From Progne subis subis (lineage: Eukaryota; Chordata; Aves; Passeriformes; Hirundinidae), in the NCBI GenBank assembly GCA_022316685.1, contig JAKJHU010000155.1, positions 1 through 64,000 on the forward strand: 64,000 nucleotides of DNA, in the 5' to 3' direction. This document shows, piece by piece, positions 46,454 to 60,100 of the stretch; the stretch's first letter is position 1; the number at the start of each line of letters is the position of its first letter. The notes below the pieces were generated by a model, which saw nothing but the letters and a program-made list of their open reading frames with translations, was not told the DNA's origin and did not search any database. A program made the position numbers and the translations under genes.

Positions 46454-48473
46454 AATCAGCAAGAACCCAAAATTGCAATTACTACTCCAATTACTCGCAG
46501 TTCGTAGACATGAAGTTAAGACCATTTGCAGGATTTAAAATAGGGAAAGAAAATGAAAACCAGAATTGATTGTTTTATTTGCTAGCTGGACTCATTAGCA
46601 GAGTCCTGCTGGAAAAAAACAAGCATAAGGGACACCAAATAAAACTCCACAAATAATATGGAGTAAAGACTGGAAAATTAAAGAAAATCTTATTGGAAAG
46701 CCAAGGAAGTAAACAAGTGAACAAGGAAGGTCTAGTATAGATCCGTGGAGAAAAGAAAGGTTATAAGACAGCCGGAAAACTCTGCAAGAAAGAGAAAAGA
46801 TATTCTAAAAATAAACACGAGGAAAATGGTATTAGAATGAAAAAAGGTCTACTCGTTTGTGAGGCTAACGACAAAAATCAATGACGTTTCAAAGTGGACA
46901 AGATATTGAACTCTCTTCCCTGAAGTCTCCACTTATAAAATATCCAAGGGTACTTGTGTAATTAGGGAGCAAGAAATATGCCAGGCATAGCAACTAATTG
47001 CACTCACTTAGAATTTTTTTTTTTTAAGTTAACTTTTTTGAGTCATTCGCTCCTGTTTTTTAATGCATTACCAAAAAATGAGGAAATTACAAAAGGGCAG
47101 AAAAGTCAACTTAGCAGCATTCTTCAAAAAGAAAGCCTTATTTAAAACTATTACTGTCTTCTAAGTGTAACTTTTATCCTTAAAGAGAGTAATATAACAA
47201 ATAGAAAAAAGACGATATATTGAAACAATGAAAGAATGAGCCACATGCAGTAGGCAGTTAGTAAAGTAATTGCTTGCATGAAATTTAACTGCTTTTGAAG
47301 ACAGAATTAGAAAAAAGTACAGGAAGAAAAGGTGGCAGGTGTGATCTGAATAGATGGAAGTGAAGCATTTGGTAACTGCTTTTACAGCACATGGCTGTGC
47401 TCTTACAGAGTGCAACTGAAACTGAGAACTAGCTAGGACCTGCAGATGGCCAGGGATGCAGTACACAAACTGGTAAATACCAGGCTATGATTTCTTAACA
47501 CAGAGCTCTGTACAAAGTTCCCTTTCTCATGGTGGGAAATAAATGTCACTAAGTAGTCAGTGCTACAGCATATCTTAAAGAATTGGGTGAGGGAAATGAA
47601 CTTGCTAATAACTGAAGATTTAAAGTAGCTTTCAAAATTTATCTTTAGGAATCACAGACATATTAAGTGGAATTTTATGAGGGCAACTTTCACTTAATGT
47701 CATTAGTCATCCTGGATATCCCATTCACATACAAAAAAGGAAAAATAATTTAAAACGGTATCAGAATGGAAATACTGTCTCAAGCCTCCACATTAGCACT
47801 CCACTTCTGCAACTGCAAGGACCAAGCCTCTTGGCACAGAGGATACCTAGACTTCCCTGCAGAATTTGGAAATAACTAATTTCGTTTTTTTCTTAAATGC
47901 ATGAATAATAAAATCCAAAATGTACACGTGCAGGATGCATCTATAGTGGAAAATTGGACATCTTTCCTCCTTTTCAATCCTTTTATCAATCAAAAGCATC
48001 TTTTATCCTCATTTAGACAATTCAATGTATCTTGTGGTTAAGAGGCAGCAGAAGTCCAACACAGGCATTCATTTCCTTGTTAAAGACCCAGTGCAGATGC
48101 TTCCTTTCAAAAGGCCATTTGCAGGGAGGACTCAGACTATAAATAGTATCTCCAGCAAGCCCAGTTAGAAGCTGTGGAAATGCTCCCCGTGCAGGGTTGC
48201 CAACATCCCTTGGTTACACACGAAGGAAGACAGCTCCTCCTTCGGTCTCCTTGTTTACTCCACCCTCCAGAAGCTGTTCTTAAGAGGCAAAGGATGTAGC
48301 TTGTGCTGCTGGGGGCATCATGGCTGGAGGCTGCAGAGCCTGAGGAATGGAGCCAGCGGCGAGACAGGCAGCTGCACAGATTACCATCTCATCACCAATG
48401 CTGATAACTACATGTAGACACACTGTCCCCATCAGTAGATGGGAGGATATATGCCAACCTCAGAGAAAAAACC

Positions 48474-48496
48474 AAAAACAAACAAACAAACAAACA
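48474..48496 (+). repeat. (CAAA)n microsatellite
   Basis: About five CAAA units in the AMBRA1 intron, just beside the GC-richer islet to its left. Simple tetranucleotide repeat. Confidence 0.8.
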
Positions 48497-49479
48497 ATTG
48501 GCAAAGACAGATAAATGCAGTGATGCTTGCAAAGGATGGGATTTTTTCATAAGAGAATTTTCCTGGAATAATTTCATGTTAGAGGCAGATCTCATCCCAA
48601 AGAATTAGAATATGCACTCTGAATCAGTTTGAGACTCTCCACACCTACTTCCCAGTGAGAGAAATCTAAGGAATGCTGCCTCTGAACCAGATGCATCTTC
48701 AGGGGTATATGAATTCCATTACCAGAGGCTCTGACTGCTGAAGAAATCCTTCCTCTCTTGTGGATGCCTGCATTAAAAAGCTAGCCTTAGACAAGGCAGC
48801 TTCAAGAGCTTAAAGTTTCCTCAGAACAGTGAGGTTTCTGGAATAGTATCTGCAAAAGCACGTGAGCACTGAGCCCTTCCAGAACCTGCTCCTGAGCACA
48901 GGGGAGAGGACACTCGAAACAACAAACAATGGGTATTTGGATCCCCTGCCTTTCTTCCATGGTGATCCTCCACAAGCAAAGATAGCAAAGGGCAGCATGC
49001 AGTCTGCTCCTCACCACTTTTGGTCTCATCTGTTTATGTTTCGCAGGACAGTTCATGTTTTAGATGCCCCACCAGGCATGTTGCTGAAGGGGAAAGCTCT
49101 TGTTGGATTGGACAGGATAGGGAAGGTTATGAGCATTAAGAATCAAATTCCTTTTTAATTCAGTAGAGGTGTGCGCATTCAGTAGGAATGTGTTTCTACC
49201 ATATAAGACAGACACCAAGGATCTCATTCCATGATGCAAACTGATAAAGGCCTGATAAAGACTCCACACTGCAGATTTGCTTAGATAAAATGTTCCCCTG
49301 ATCCCACTCTCAAGTGCTCTAAGCTACTGTGCCAGTTAAAAGGCAAATTTTAAACTATTCCAGCTTATATATCTAGCTTCTTCTACACCCATATTAATAC
49401 TTTGCTATCTCTGCTGATAAGCATCTCGTATCTCATCCTAGAACTAAATTTTTTCTTACAGCCTCATGTACTGATGGCT

Positions 49480-49930
49480 TAATCACCTATAATCAACCAA
49501 AACCTCAGGTCTTTCTCCTCCTCTGTCATTTTATCTACTGAACTCAGTGTAATTAGTCACTAAGTGCACTTTGTACTGTTAAGTTCTCATTTATATAGCT
49601 CCAGTCACTTTCACAGCAATCCAATTCCTTTGCAATACTTTGATTTTTTTCTGCAATGACAAAGCTAATGTCACACCCTCAGCAAATTTATTCAGTGCAC
49701 CCTTAGCAGCCATTAGTGTAAATAGTATTAATCAACCAGTTCCAGGACTGTTATTTTAGAGAAGTCCAATGACAACCAGTTCCAGGACTGTTATTTTAGA
49801 GAAGTCCAATGACCTTTTTCTTGACAGAGTCCAGATGTAAGTAATGTTGTATTCTTTCCTTTAGCTAGGACTTCACTCACTCTTTGTCTGATCTTGTTCT
49901 AATTCTTTAGAAATTAACCAGATTTATTGT
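49480..49930 (-). mobile_element. Probable ancient CR1/L3-like LINE relic
   Basis: The plus strand has an ordered series resembling inverted CR1/L3 relics: CAAAGCTAATGTCACACCCTC, then AGCAAATTTATTCAGTGCACC, then ATTAATCAACCAGTTCCAGG, then CTTTTTCTTGACAGAGTCC. The copy is old and non-coding. It is interrupted by a recent-looking 40-base tandem duplication. The assignment rests on remembered word order, so confidence is limited. The relic may extend right to about 50440. Confidence 0.35.
49733..49812 (+). repeat. Perfect tandem duplication, two 40-base copies
   Basis: The 40-base unit beginning CAACCAGTTCCAGGACTG and ending AAGTCCAATGA occurs at 49733-49772 and again, identically, at 49773-49812. 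Identity of the copies implies a recent duplication, polymorphism or an assembly artefact. Confidence 0.95.
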
Positions 49931-52794
49931 AGTTCCAGTACAGGAACTGCCTTACTAAACCACAGATATGTTAGATTTGGAGCAAATCCTTGGCTGACCT
50001 TTTAATTAGAAATAAATCCATAAAATTCTCAAGAACAGATACACAAGCTACTGTACTCCACTTTAGTCAAATCACAATGCATTCAATTCCACTTTCCATG
50101 GTTTTTATTTTACTTACCTTCAAAATACGCCCTATAAATTTTTGTACTGAGATTACAATTATGGACTGCAACCTTGCCATTTCCATTTTTAAACAGTGGG
50201 GGTTTTTTTGAACACTGGGAGGACTACTTGCATAGCATCCCATGCATGGACCTTCAAGTTATGTCTTTTTTTTTTTTTTCCTTTTGTCAGCTTGTATTAC
50301 CAGTCTACTCATTTAAATCCTCTATTTGAGGAACAGCTGCTATTTCAATCTGTTTATATGATTTCTGTACTAGTCGATTTCAAATGCTTCCATTGTATAC
50401 GGGAATTAAGACCCAGGGAATTAAAATAATCTCTGTTTTTTGCTACTGACCACTGTTTTCTTTGCCAAATTAGAATAGTGGAGGGGTTTCAGCAGTACAG
50501 TGTTTTCCTGCTATTTGCTAGACTATCCTCCATACAGTACTATTCTATCAATTGCTGAATCCTTCATTTAGTATTTGTCTTCCACTGTATTACTGTGCAT
50601 GGAAACCACACAAATATTTTTCATTTTTCTCCCTCACTTCTCAAGTTAAAATCAATATACATACCAATCTCAAACCAAGTTGATTAAGCCAAGAACTACT
50701 GAGATGGCATCCACATGTCAGGATTTTTCCTTTCTCTAAAGATCTATCAAGTAGATCTGGAACAGACATGACAGCTGCAACACTTCTACTCTGATAGAGC
50801 CTCGCTCACCTTTGTGTTCTGATGTTAGTGCCTCAATGCAAATTATACAGCTCAGTGAGTAGCTACACCTTCGTGCTGAGGTTTTGCAAATCACTCTTGA
50901 CTGTTGTTGGTCCATAAAATGGTGCATTTGAGAACAGAACACATCAGGCGTCCTGCTCCAGAAAGAACCCACCAGTCCATGTGATGTTTACAATTATCAC
51001 CAGAAGCATCAATCGCTCCAATCCACCAGCAGGAAACCTGCTGAAGCATTTTTGTCAACACCCGCAATAAATCTCCCGCCTATACAGCCACCTTGTTTCA
51101 TGTTCACATACAAAACACCTATTTTTGTTGGAATTGTGCATAATTAACATGGTGAGCTACGAAAAATTTTCACAGATGTTGCAGGAGGGCTGACTGTGCT
51201 TCCATAACATACCATGAAAGTGTTCATATCGACTTTAATTAGTGAGGTGCCAAGAAGAGACATGCCACTCAGCTTTGGGGTACTGCAAGCACTGGAGTGG
51301 AAATGTAATGTGGGGTGTGTGAAGCCAGGACAGTCAGATTAAGTTTGACTCTGCAGCATTCAATCAAAGAATCCACCCTCAGGGAGACTTCATTTCCCTG
51401 GGTTCTCATCCAAGTTCATCTCATGAACCATAATCAATAGACTAAATCTTAACCATTTTTCTATACTGAAAATACCTTAGAATAATTCTTGAGTTCAAGA
51501 AAAGAACCATTATTCTTGAATAATTCTTCAGCTTAGAAAATACAGCAACTGTTCTTAAAGAAAGCCACTTATCCTGAAAGAGAGTGATTATAGCTTATAT
51601 TCTATAACAGTATCTTGTAGAACTGTTCGTATAAATAAGACCTTGATGAAAGATTATGTTCAATAGAACAAGAGGGCTGTTTGAAAAGCACTGCCATTCA
51701 GCACTACCAAAACCAGTCCAATCTGAATTCCAACCACAGACTTCACCAGAAGGCTGAATTAGTCACTGTTACAATTGTATATATTTATTCTGATTTAAGC
51801 TAGTGGTTCTAAACTGACAATGTAACTCTCCTCAAGCACCGCATGCCTGATGTCATGGCACAACAGATGGAGTCCACCTGCATGGGGTACGATCACCAGC
51901 AGTGCTGCAAGTTTCTAGCTGCCAGCTTTTAAGTTCCAAGGAACTTCAACAGGTGAAGCACAACCCAAAAGAATACCAAGGTAGTTTAGTACCAGGAAGT
52001 AACTGAAGAAGAGAAACCCCTGAAGTGTCCCTGCAGCATAAAAGAAATGTGGACAGCACAATGAAGAGAAGGGTTTCAACAAGCGCATGGTGCAGACACT
52101 CCCCAAGAACACTGAAAGCAGTATGTGTCACTGTTACCATCTGTGTCAGACCACAACTAAATTAGAGTTGGAAGCTTACAAAGCGGCAGTTACACCCTTC
52201 CCAGCTCTATACAAACTAAAGAGAACTGAAATGTCCATGTCACACACTGGATACTTTAAGTGAGGATACCAAAAGTAATTCATTGGCTTGCTCATAATCA
52301 TGACAAAATCTTTGCAGTTCATAGAATCTCTTGCTTGAATACTGTAAAAAGTATTTGATAATTCTAGGTCAGTAACTTTCAACCTGGTAGGAGGTCTTCA
52401 AGAGGTCTTTGAAAGCTGAGGAAAGCAAGCATATTACTAACTCAAATATCCTGTCACTGCAAACCTTTAGAAGTCTATAAATCCAGAGAGGCTGAAAGAC
52501 ACCGCACTAGTCATGTAAGAAATAAGGATCCAGAAATCCTAGTAAGACATGGGAAATAACACGAGCTAATGAGATGCACTTCAAACAGCCTCTGAAGTTC
52601 ACCATCAGCAAAACAAATATCGATTATAAGAGACTCAGGTAAACACTGTGGCAGTCCAAAAGAAGAATTAGGAATTGGGGGTTTATGGATCCCTCAAGCA
52701 CAAGAAAATACATGTTTTCCCCACTCCCCAGAGAACAGAATGGCTAAAGCAGTTGTGTCTCCATGTAGTGTCTCCACGTGAAGCAAGCACTTAC

Positions 52795-52934
52795 TCTGGT
52801 CGGCAAATCACCAGGTCCCCTTTGTTGGTGCCATAGGCCAATCCCAGGCCCGGCTCGGGCAGCCAGCGAGCAGAGTTTATGCTGACGTGTCTTCTCTGGT
52901 CGGCAGGCATCGGGTACAGAACGTTGAAAACTCT
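52795..52934 (-). CDS. AMBRA1: AMBRA1 exon, most upstream in this window
   Basis: Minus-strand exon of 140 bases between TTGTTGTTGCAG|AGAGTT and CCAGA|GTAAGT. It starts in phase 0 and encodes [20 protein letters not shown], then [20 protein letters not shown], then LVICRP and two bases of the Glu codon completed by the exon at 39077. The [14 protein letters not shown] part resembles a WD40-type blade strand, in keeping with C-terminal beta-propeller-like sequence in AMBRA1. Similarity to mammalian AMBRA1 is very high. The previous exon lies beyond the right edge of the window, because nothing after 52935 resembles AMBRA1 coding sequence. Confidence 0.96.
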
Positions 52935-55620
52935 CTGCAACAACAACAGGAGATTACTTGACAGGACAATACAAGGCAGGAGAGCCAAGGAGGCTCAAAC
53001 AAATTTCCCTGCAGCAGCACAGATGGCCATAGAGACATGTCACTTCACAGGATGTTGCAAGAAACCACTAAAATCAGCAGTGAGAGTAAGCAGCTGCTAG
53101 AAATGCACATACATGTGCCCTTAAATCTTTAATAGGCTGACTGGCACACAGCTGTGAAGCATCCAGCAACCAGAACTGGGTATACTGACAACAATCCATT
53201 TAACCCAAAAATATGACACATGGAAATCATAAAAACAAAGGCATGAGAAATAGAAAAAGCAGCAATGAGTCAGTTTGGCTATCTAGAATAGACAGGGGCA
53301 AGATGCCTCAGTATACTGGGCCTTTAAAGTATCAGGACCTTGGAAGGGTAGGACCAAAGACGGCATTTACAAGACCAAATCATTAGGAGAATTTCTGCAG
53401 AAATTTAGCAAGTAAACCGTCATCGCTTCAAGTAACGTAGACTTTGAATCTGGATTTTCAATTGGATAAATCCAAGGTGAAAGATAGGTTTGCTTTACAT
53501 TTTCTAGTTGGCAAGCATCTAACCATCACAAAACCTTTCCTCCAGACTCCACAGAAAAGGGGATGCTGGTGAACCAGTAAGCAGGGAAGGGAATGGTATG
53601 ATGGAACAACAGGATAAATATTGATGGAAATGCACATGAACCACTACTGCACTGGTGAGGTGAGTTGAAGTAAATAATTAGCAGCCATTAAGATGGGACT
53701 TATCGGCTGTCATAACAAACTGGGGCCATTTTACTCCATAGCTCTGTTGCCCACTGCATATCTTGCCTGTTTAACAATTTAACTTGAGAAGCATGAGTCA
53801 GGGATTACTTAACTATGTTCCCTCCAATAGCTAGTACCCAGAACCTTGATCCTGACCATCCTACATGCACACAAAGTCAAAGCAAAACAATATAGCTATC
53901 AGTAACAAATTTAACTGCTCCTCTGAGGAGGTCACATTAGACAAGAAAAAAGGACTTCTCTGGCAGAAGCTGGACACTCTTTGCCTTGGCTATCACTCAG
54001 CAGTTAGTGTATTCAGAGAAGCTCAGCATTTGGGCAGAAGGAACAGGGCTTTAGGGGTTTAACCAGGTCTTGGCCATCTCTGTCATGTTGGTCCCATTCC
54101 TCTGCCCTGCCTTGCCTGCTGGGGCAGCAGGGAGGGAAGGGCAAGGGGAGAAACAGAAGTGGGGGAGAATCAGATGTACCACGGTTAACACCTGTTACCA
54201 TGGAGATTAGGGTGCACTCTCAGATGGAAAGACTGGATTTGGAGAAGGGAGGAGAGGAAAAGGAGGGGTCTGCTGGAACCAGGAGCGTAAATTCGTAAGA
54301 TAAGCATTCTGAATCTCTCAAGACTGCAAGGGTCTTCCATCATATCCTTCTTTGGCAAGTCAGAAACAAACATTTTGTTTTCTACTGAGAATGGCTTTGT
54401 TACATCCTAGGAAGCCACCACCTTCCTGGGCTAGCAGCAAGCTCTCCCAGCTGGCAGGTCAGCTTGCACAGCTGTTGTCCCACACGCTCCATAACCAGCC
54501 ACACCAAGGTGGGAGACTTGCTGGCTACAGCTGAGCTTCACTGCTCAGCACCCCATGGAAAATACTCCCCCAAGGACATGAGTCTGGTTTTGACAGCCTG
54601 CAAGTGCTGGCTGAGGGCTGAATCTTGAAGACAAGACAGCTTTAAAATTCTGCATCAGAATAGTTGCTTCATCATTCCACTCCATTCAATTCTAAACAGC
54701 TTGTCAGGCTGAAGAGCTCCCCTCGCCTGCTGCTTCCCACTCCCACGCTAATGGGACAACTCCATGCAGTGTTAAGGGTGATGACTCCGTGCGTGTGGTA
54801 ATTAGTACATAAAAAGAGAAAGCAGCTGTACTGGCATAATCACCACTCGCAGCAGTAACCAGGACCCAGCTAATCAATCTGATGCAGTCATACGGACTGT
54901 CTTGTTGCAATTGCATCCATTAGCAAGACCCCCTACTCTATACACAGAGTGGAAAAAAAAAATTCAAGTTCCTTCAACATCAGCAGGTCCTTCTCTTCAA
55001 AGAAGGTCAGAACTCTGCCAGGAAGCATTATTTGCCATAGATCACAGCTAATTCCTTTTAGGTTTGGTTTTTTTCCTTTTGTCTTGTTTGGATTGCTAAG
55101 TCTTATAAAAAGATACTGAGATATTTCAACCAAAGTAGCCAGCCTGAAAACATACCACAGACTGACCACACCTCTTTGCTGTGGATTGTTCAGGCTTTGT
55201 ACTTCTGAACTTCTAGGAAAAATACTCAGGTTACTACAGGGATCCTACATAAATACAGCTCTCCAGCTTCTAGGTCAAGTGATTGCTGCCAACCCTCAAA
55301 CTCTTAAAATTAACAATACAAATACATAAAGTTGATAATTCAAGAGTTTCTTTCATTAGGGCAGGTCCACAGATTAATTGCAGGCCATGTGCAACAGCCA
55401 TGTTGATGGTTAAGGGTTAGGAACCAGTTTAGAAACACTGTTGTAGAAGTACAGTGATTGATCTTTAAGGTGCCCATCATACTCTATCAGAGTTTCCAGT
55501 GAGCTTATTTTTAATAGTGTGGCACTTTTGGATATGAGATATCATATTGCACCACATGTTATCAGCCCATAATCATCAGCAGCAGTCACAGAAAGCTTCC
55601 AAGCTCTTCACCACAATCCA

Positions 55621-55662
55621 CCTCACTATACTACCAATCAGCATCACTATACTACCAATTCA
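55621..55662 (+). repeat. Imperfect tandem duplication, two 21-base copies
   Basis: CCTCACTATACTACCAATCAG is followed at once by CATCACTATACTACCAATTCA. The copies differ at three to four positions, so this duplication is older than the one at 49733. Confidence 0.85.
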
Positions 55663-56879
55663 ACAATACATAGCCACACCATCAGACGTGGCAATTCAGC
55701 ATTTTACAAAATAGGCAGGTGCCTTTATGTCCAGATGCTCTTCTGAAATATGAATGGTAGGTTTCTCTAACTACAAACACTGTGAAGTCTGAGGAGTGTG
55801 AGCTTCAGAACATACCTATGGAAGCTTAAACCCTAGCAGGTTAACACAAGTAGAGCAAGGTGTTCTCATCTTGCAAACAACAATGATGTATAAATATCAT
55901 TTCAGTATACATGATAGGTCCTACTCCTTCCCTTTAGGACCCTATGATCCATCTTGAATTACACAGAACAGTTGCTTGACCTGTAGTTATGTTTGCAGTT
56001 ATGTTTGTCACTCTGTCTCTGGTGATCTCTCCACACTTTGCCAGAGATTCCAGCAATCATTTCATGGAATCCATCTCTCCTTGAGTTCAGGGGATGTAAG
56101 GAAGGCAAAAGTCTTCTGCTGGAAAAACCGAAACTGTCTAGGTGGCTAAAGTGCCACACAAAAGGCAACTCATACCAAGGGAAAGCAATACTCATTAAAG
56201 AAACAAGCTGGTTGCTTCCATTTCACATCCCTATAATCATGAAGTGTGGGGAAAGAATTCGTTGAGCAATTTTTGTCTGCACTTTTCTATTTCCAAAAAC
56301 TGTACTAGAAGCAACTTACGTATCTCTTTGGTGTGCCTTCTCCATCCTCACCCAACAGGAGTGGGCATGCACATCATTCACTGAACTCTCTAAAGCTCCT
56401 TTCATTGCTTCACAGCTACAGCAAAAGACAGCTCAAAGAAAGCAGGACTATAAAGCATGAAGATAAGGAAAAAATTGGCCCTTAAATTATTCAACAAACA
56501 AGCTGCATTTGGAGTGCAAAGGCCACCTCAAGCCCACTGCTGCTGTTTCCCCTCCAACTTGTCACTGCTGTCACATCAGTACTGTCTCACCTGTCACAGC
56601 CATGCACTTAGGTATTTACTTATGGCAGAGTGCCAGGAGAGGCTGCATGACAATCAACAGCCTGGAGGAATCTTTCTCAATGATCTCTTCCTCAATGTCA
56701 AGCTGACAGGCCCAGGGCACAGTACATAAGCACAGAGCTAGACAGTTAATTTATACCTGCCCTGGAGGGGTAAGAAAACTTTTTGCTCTAAGTCTCTGCC
56801 ATGTCCTCGTTATTGAGATAGTCCTTCTGTCTTCCCCTCCCATCGTGTACTAGGGATGCTGCTGCTTTTCAGTAACACC

Positions 56880-57180
56880 CTTCAAATTCCACCTTTCCCC
56901 CCCATTTCTGGGATGTGGCAACACCACAAAGCCGGACAGAGCAATCGCCAGGATCCTGTCAGACATCAAAGCAGCAGCAGGCCGCCCCAAGTCTGTGCTC
57001 CTGCTGCCAGTTGGCCACGGTGCTGCACGGCTCGGCCGATCCAAGCGGCGCCGTGCCTGGCCAAAGCGGAGGCACGGCATCGTCCGCACTGCCACCTCCC
57101 TGCTCGCAGCCTGCCCACCTCTAAGGAGAGCCACCAAAAGCAGGGGAGTGCTGAACACTACTTGTTTGGCAGAGTGAGAC
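56880..57180. other. Small CpG-rich islet inside the AMBRA1 intron
   Basis: About 250 bases with some 15 CpGs (densest 57015-57110) inside an AT-rich intron. All three plus-strand frames and one minus frame are open across much of it, as expected of GC-rich sequence. The longest plus frame, 56856-57380, gives an Arg/Ala/Pro-rich, unrecognised peptide. It could be an intronic CpG island, an internal promoter, or old retroposed DNA. Confidence 0.35.
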
Positions 57181-60100
57181 CTTTCTTCTCTCTGGCACTC
57201 AAGAAAGAACAAACATGTTTTGAAGCTGGAGAAGAGAAAGTTTTGGCACAAGCAGGTAGGAAAACCCAGCAGGAACTCTTGCTTTTTATCTTTTTTAATT
57301 CAATAGAGACAATTCTGCTCTTGACTAGATGCATCTGCTTTCGAGATGCCAATAAATTTCAAGCCATTACCTTTGCTTAGCCTAAGCAGTAAGCTGGCTA
57401 TTAGATAAGCCTTAATAAAGACTTCTTGGGGAGGGGTGCAGGTCTTGTCTCCTTTACATGGGGAGATCCTGCCATCCCTGAAGCAGGTAAGATGGATTTG
57501 TAAATTATCAGCCGAAAACAGAATTATTAATTTTCAACTGAATTAACAATGTCACCAAAGGCTGACAGACAATGAAAGCACATAGGGAAAGAAATATCTG
57601 ATGTGTTAAATGGTATAGAAATCTCTTTGAGGACTGGTAAAATACACAGCTTTGCAGCTACTCTGACCTGGGTTGTCAAGGAAGAGCTTCAGAAAGGATC
57701 ACTTATCTCTGCAGGATGAGTATAACTGTAATGGCAGCCAATAACTGTACCTCTCACCTCCACAGATGCAAAGTTTGTATTGGTAAACAAAGTGCTCTTC
57801 ATATGGGTACAGGTTATAGCACCACAGTGACTGCAGAGGCTGCACAGCTTTGTCAATACAACTGCAGCTATACCAGAGGCTCTGGCCAGCATAGGTGCCT
57901 CATACCTCATTTAGCATTCTAACGTATGTGAAATATGTCACAGATGCAGCCCTAAAATCACAGCCAATCCACAACACTGTACTAAGTTCACTGAAAGTAC
58001 ATCTCCAAGCAAGGCCAACATACAGCCTGAAACTACTCAAAGAGCATTAAAACAAATGCAGAAAATTATGAACTCCAATTGTATTTGCCAGAGCAGCATA
58101 TAAGATGCAGTGACAGCATGAAGGCATAAGCAGAGCAAGTCTGACTTTATTTTTTTTATTGCAAGAACCTTACCAAGAGAGCATTTAAATCACTTAATTA
58201 CCTTATTTTGTTGCCTCCTCCCAACAGTGTGTTACCATTGAAATCCCTTACCTGACGTTTTTCTAATGCCAACATGTTAACTAGCTTTCCTCTGACACTG
58301 TTTCTACAAAGCATCTACCACTCCACTGAATACACATGTCCTTTGCCAGTAAGCCTGCATCACTGACTTGTATAATGCAGTCAATTAGTTCGTGTTTTTT
58401 TGAAGGCCCAGAAGTACAATAAGAAAAAGACATTCTAACCTCTTCTCCTTAATAAATAGCACAATATTTTTGCTTAGATTACATTTTTTTATTTTGTTGC
58501 ATATTAATGAGTTTCACAAAATATGATAAAATTCAGGATGACAAACTTCAGAACCCGCTACAGCAAAATTCAAGTCAACCTTGTCTAAGGCAGAGCAAAG
58601 CAGAGCAAAACAAATACTCCTTGGGATAACTGACTGATTGCTCAATACATTTACACTTAAGACAATGTATACCAGCATTTTGAAACACAGCAAGTCTCCC
58701 CTTTATTTGGAAAGAGTCTCCGTGCCTATATGAAGATTCAAAGAAAAAGGCATCCATTTTCCATGATGAGATGGGGAAAAGATTTGCTTTATTGCTCCCA
58801 GTCTTTCCCTATTAGGTAGGTTGGTCTATCCTGCTCAACCCCTCCCCCACAGCTGATTCCTGCTAACAACATACACATCTTTCCAACAGATCTTCTCTGT
58901 TAAAATGGAAGAAGTGAAAAATAATGCACTTATCCTTTTGGATTTGTCAGTGCTATCCTCAAATGGATTTTATCGTCCAGTGCTCAGCACAAATAAAATT
59001 TCTTTCAACTCCATTTATCCTCCTCAGATGCAATAGGATTATATATAAAATTTTTCTTCAGTCTTTACCAATATAACAAACCTCTTTCTGCACCTGTTGT
59101 CCATGCAGAAAATCCTGGCTTTGCTTTCTGAGCCACAGCAAATTAAATGAGAACTCTTAATTTTCAGCAACAACTGAAACCTTAACTGTGAATAGTTGAT
59201 CCAATTCCTAAAACAGGCCAGCACCAGAAATTCCTGTTGGATAGATTGAGAAACTTTCTGCAGATATAAAAGATTGTTGTTCTTCCTGATCCTAGTTGAT
59301 CACATAATTTATTGCTGATATTTTAAATTCAAAGAAGTCTCATTAAAGCACACCTAATCCTTTCCTTCTTTAGGTGAGTTCTTTGCATTATTAGCTGGTA
59401 CTTTTATTTCACAAGCCTGCTATGCAACTACTACATTTAAAAATAACTAGTGGGAAGGTCTTATGAAGAAATGGATCTTAGATAACAAAGCTCTCACTCA
59501 GGAAAAGAACACATTTGCAATGAAGTGGCTCATTATTTTACTACCTGTCTTTCAAAGGCTTTAAAACCAGCTCCAAAAACCCCCTTAGGGGACTGGTCCA
59601 AACCTGGATCTGAAACCTAGGGTTGAGTAAGCAAGAAACTGTTAAACAAAACAATTATCCTTTCATTTGCACGTGCACATGGTTAGAAAAGATGAAAGGA
59701 GAGAAACAGGAATGCCAAAGGGATTGGAGTGACAGAAGATAGATACATGTGTATGCATATTCAGAGCAGATGCACAAGCAAACGGGACTGTGTGAACAGG
59801 ACTGTATCCCACCGCTACTGTCTCCTGCAAAAATCACCAACAGCTCTCAATGCTGCATCGATCTAATAGAGATACGGTCATTTCTCTGGCAATAGGAACA
59901 AGAACCTTTTTCATTTTTGCCCTTAACTCAGACTGCAAACCAAAACCAGTATCTGTGAATTCCTCATTAAATGTCATGCTGAGACTGTAACAGCAACATC
60001 TACAATGTGTTAAAAATCCAATGACAAGAGCAAAGGATTTGAGCACAGCTGCCATTCCCCTCTGTTCTCCGTCTGCTGAGCCTCAGTAGAATGGCATACA

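Larger units (their letters stand above)
39078..52794 (-). other. AMBRA1: AMBRA1 intron (13.7 kb)
   Basis: Bounded by donor CCAGA|GTAAGT at 52794 and acceptor TTTTAAG|G at 39078 on the minus strand. It is AT-rich throughout. It holds a 52-base A-run (46400-46451), a GC-richer islet around 48180-48440, a (CAAA)n tract (about 48474-48496), a probable ancient LINE relic (about 49480-49930) with an internal 40-base tandem duplication, and a degenerate repeat at about 45800-46020. No further AMBRA1 exon or other gene is recognised. The rest shows nothing distinctive. Confidence 0.85.

Noticed and set aside
56856..57380. Plus-strand open frame of 174 codons in the AMBRA1 intron
   Set aside because: Unrecognised, low-complexity in its GC-rich part, and open in several frames at once. 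Reported only as a CpG-rich islet.
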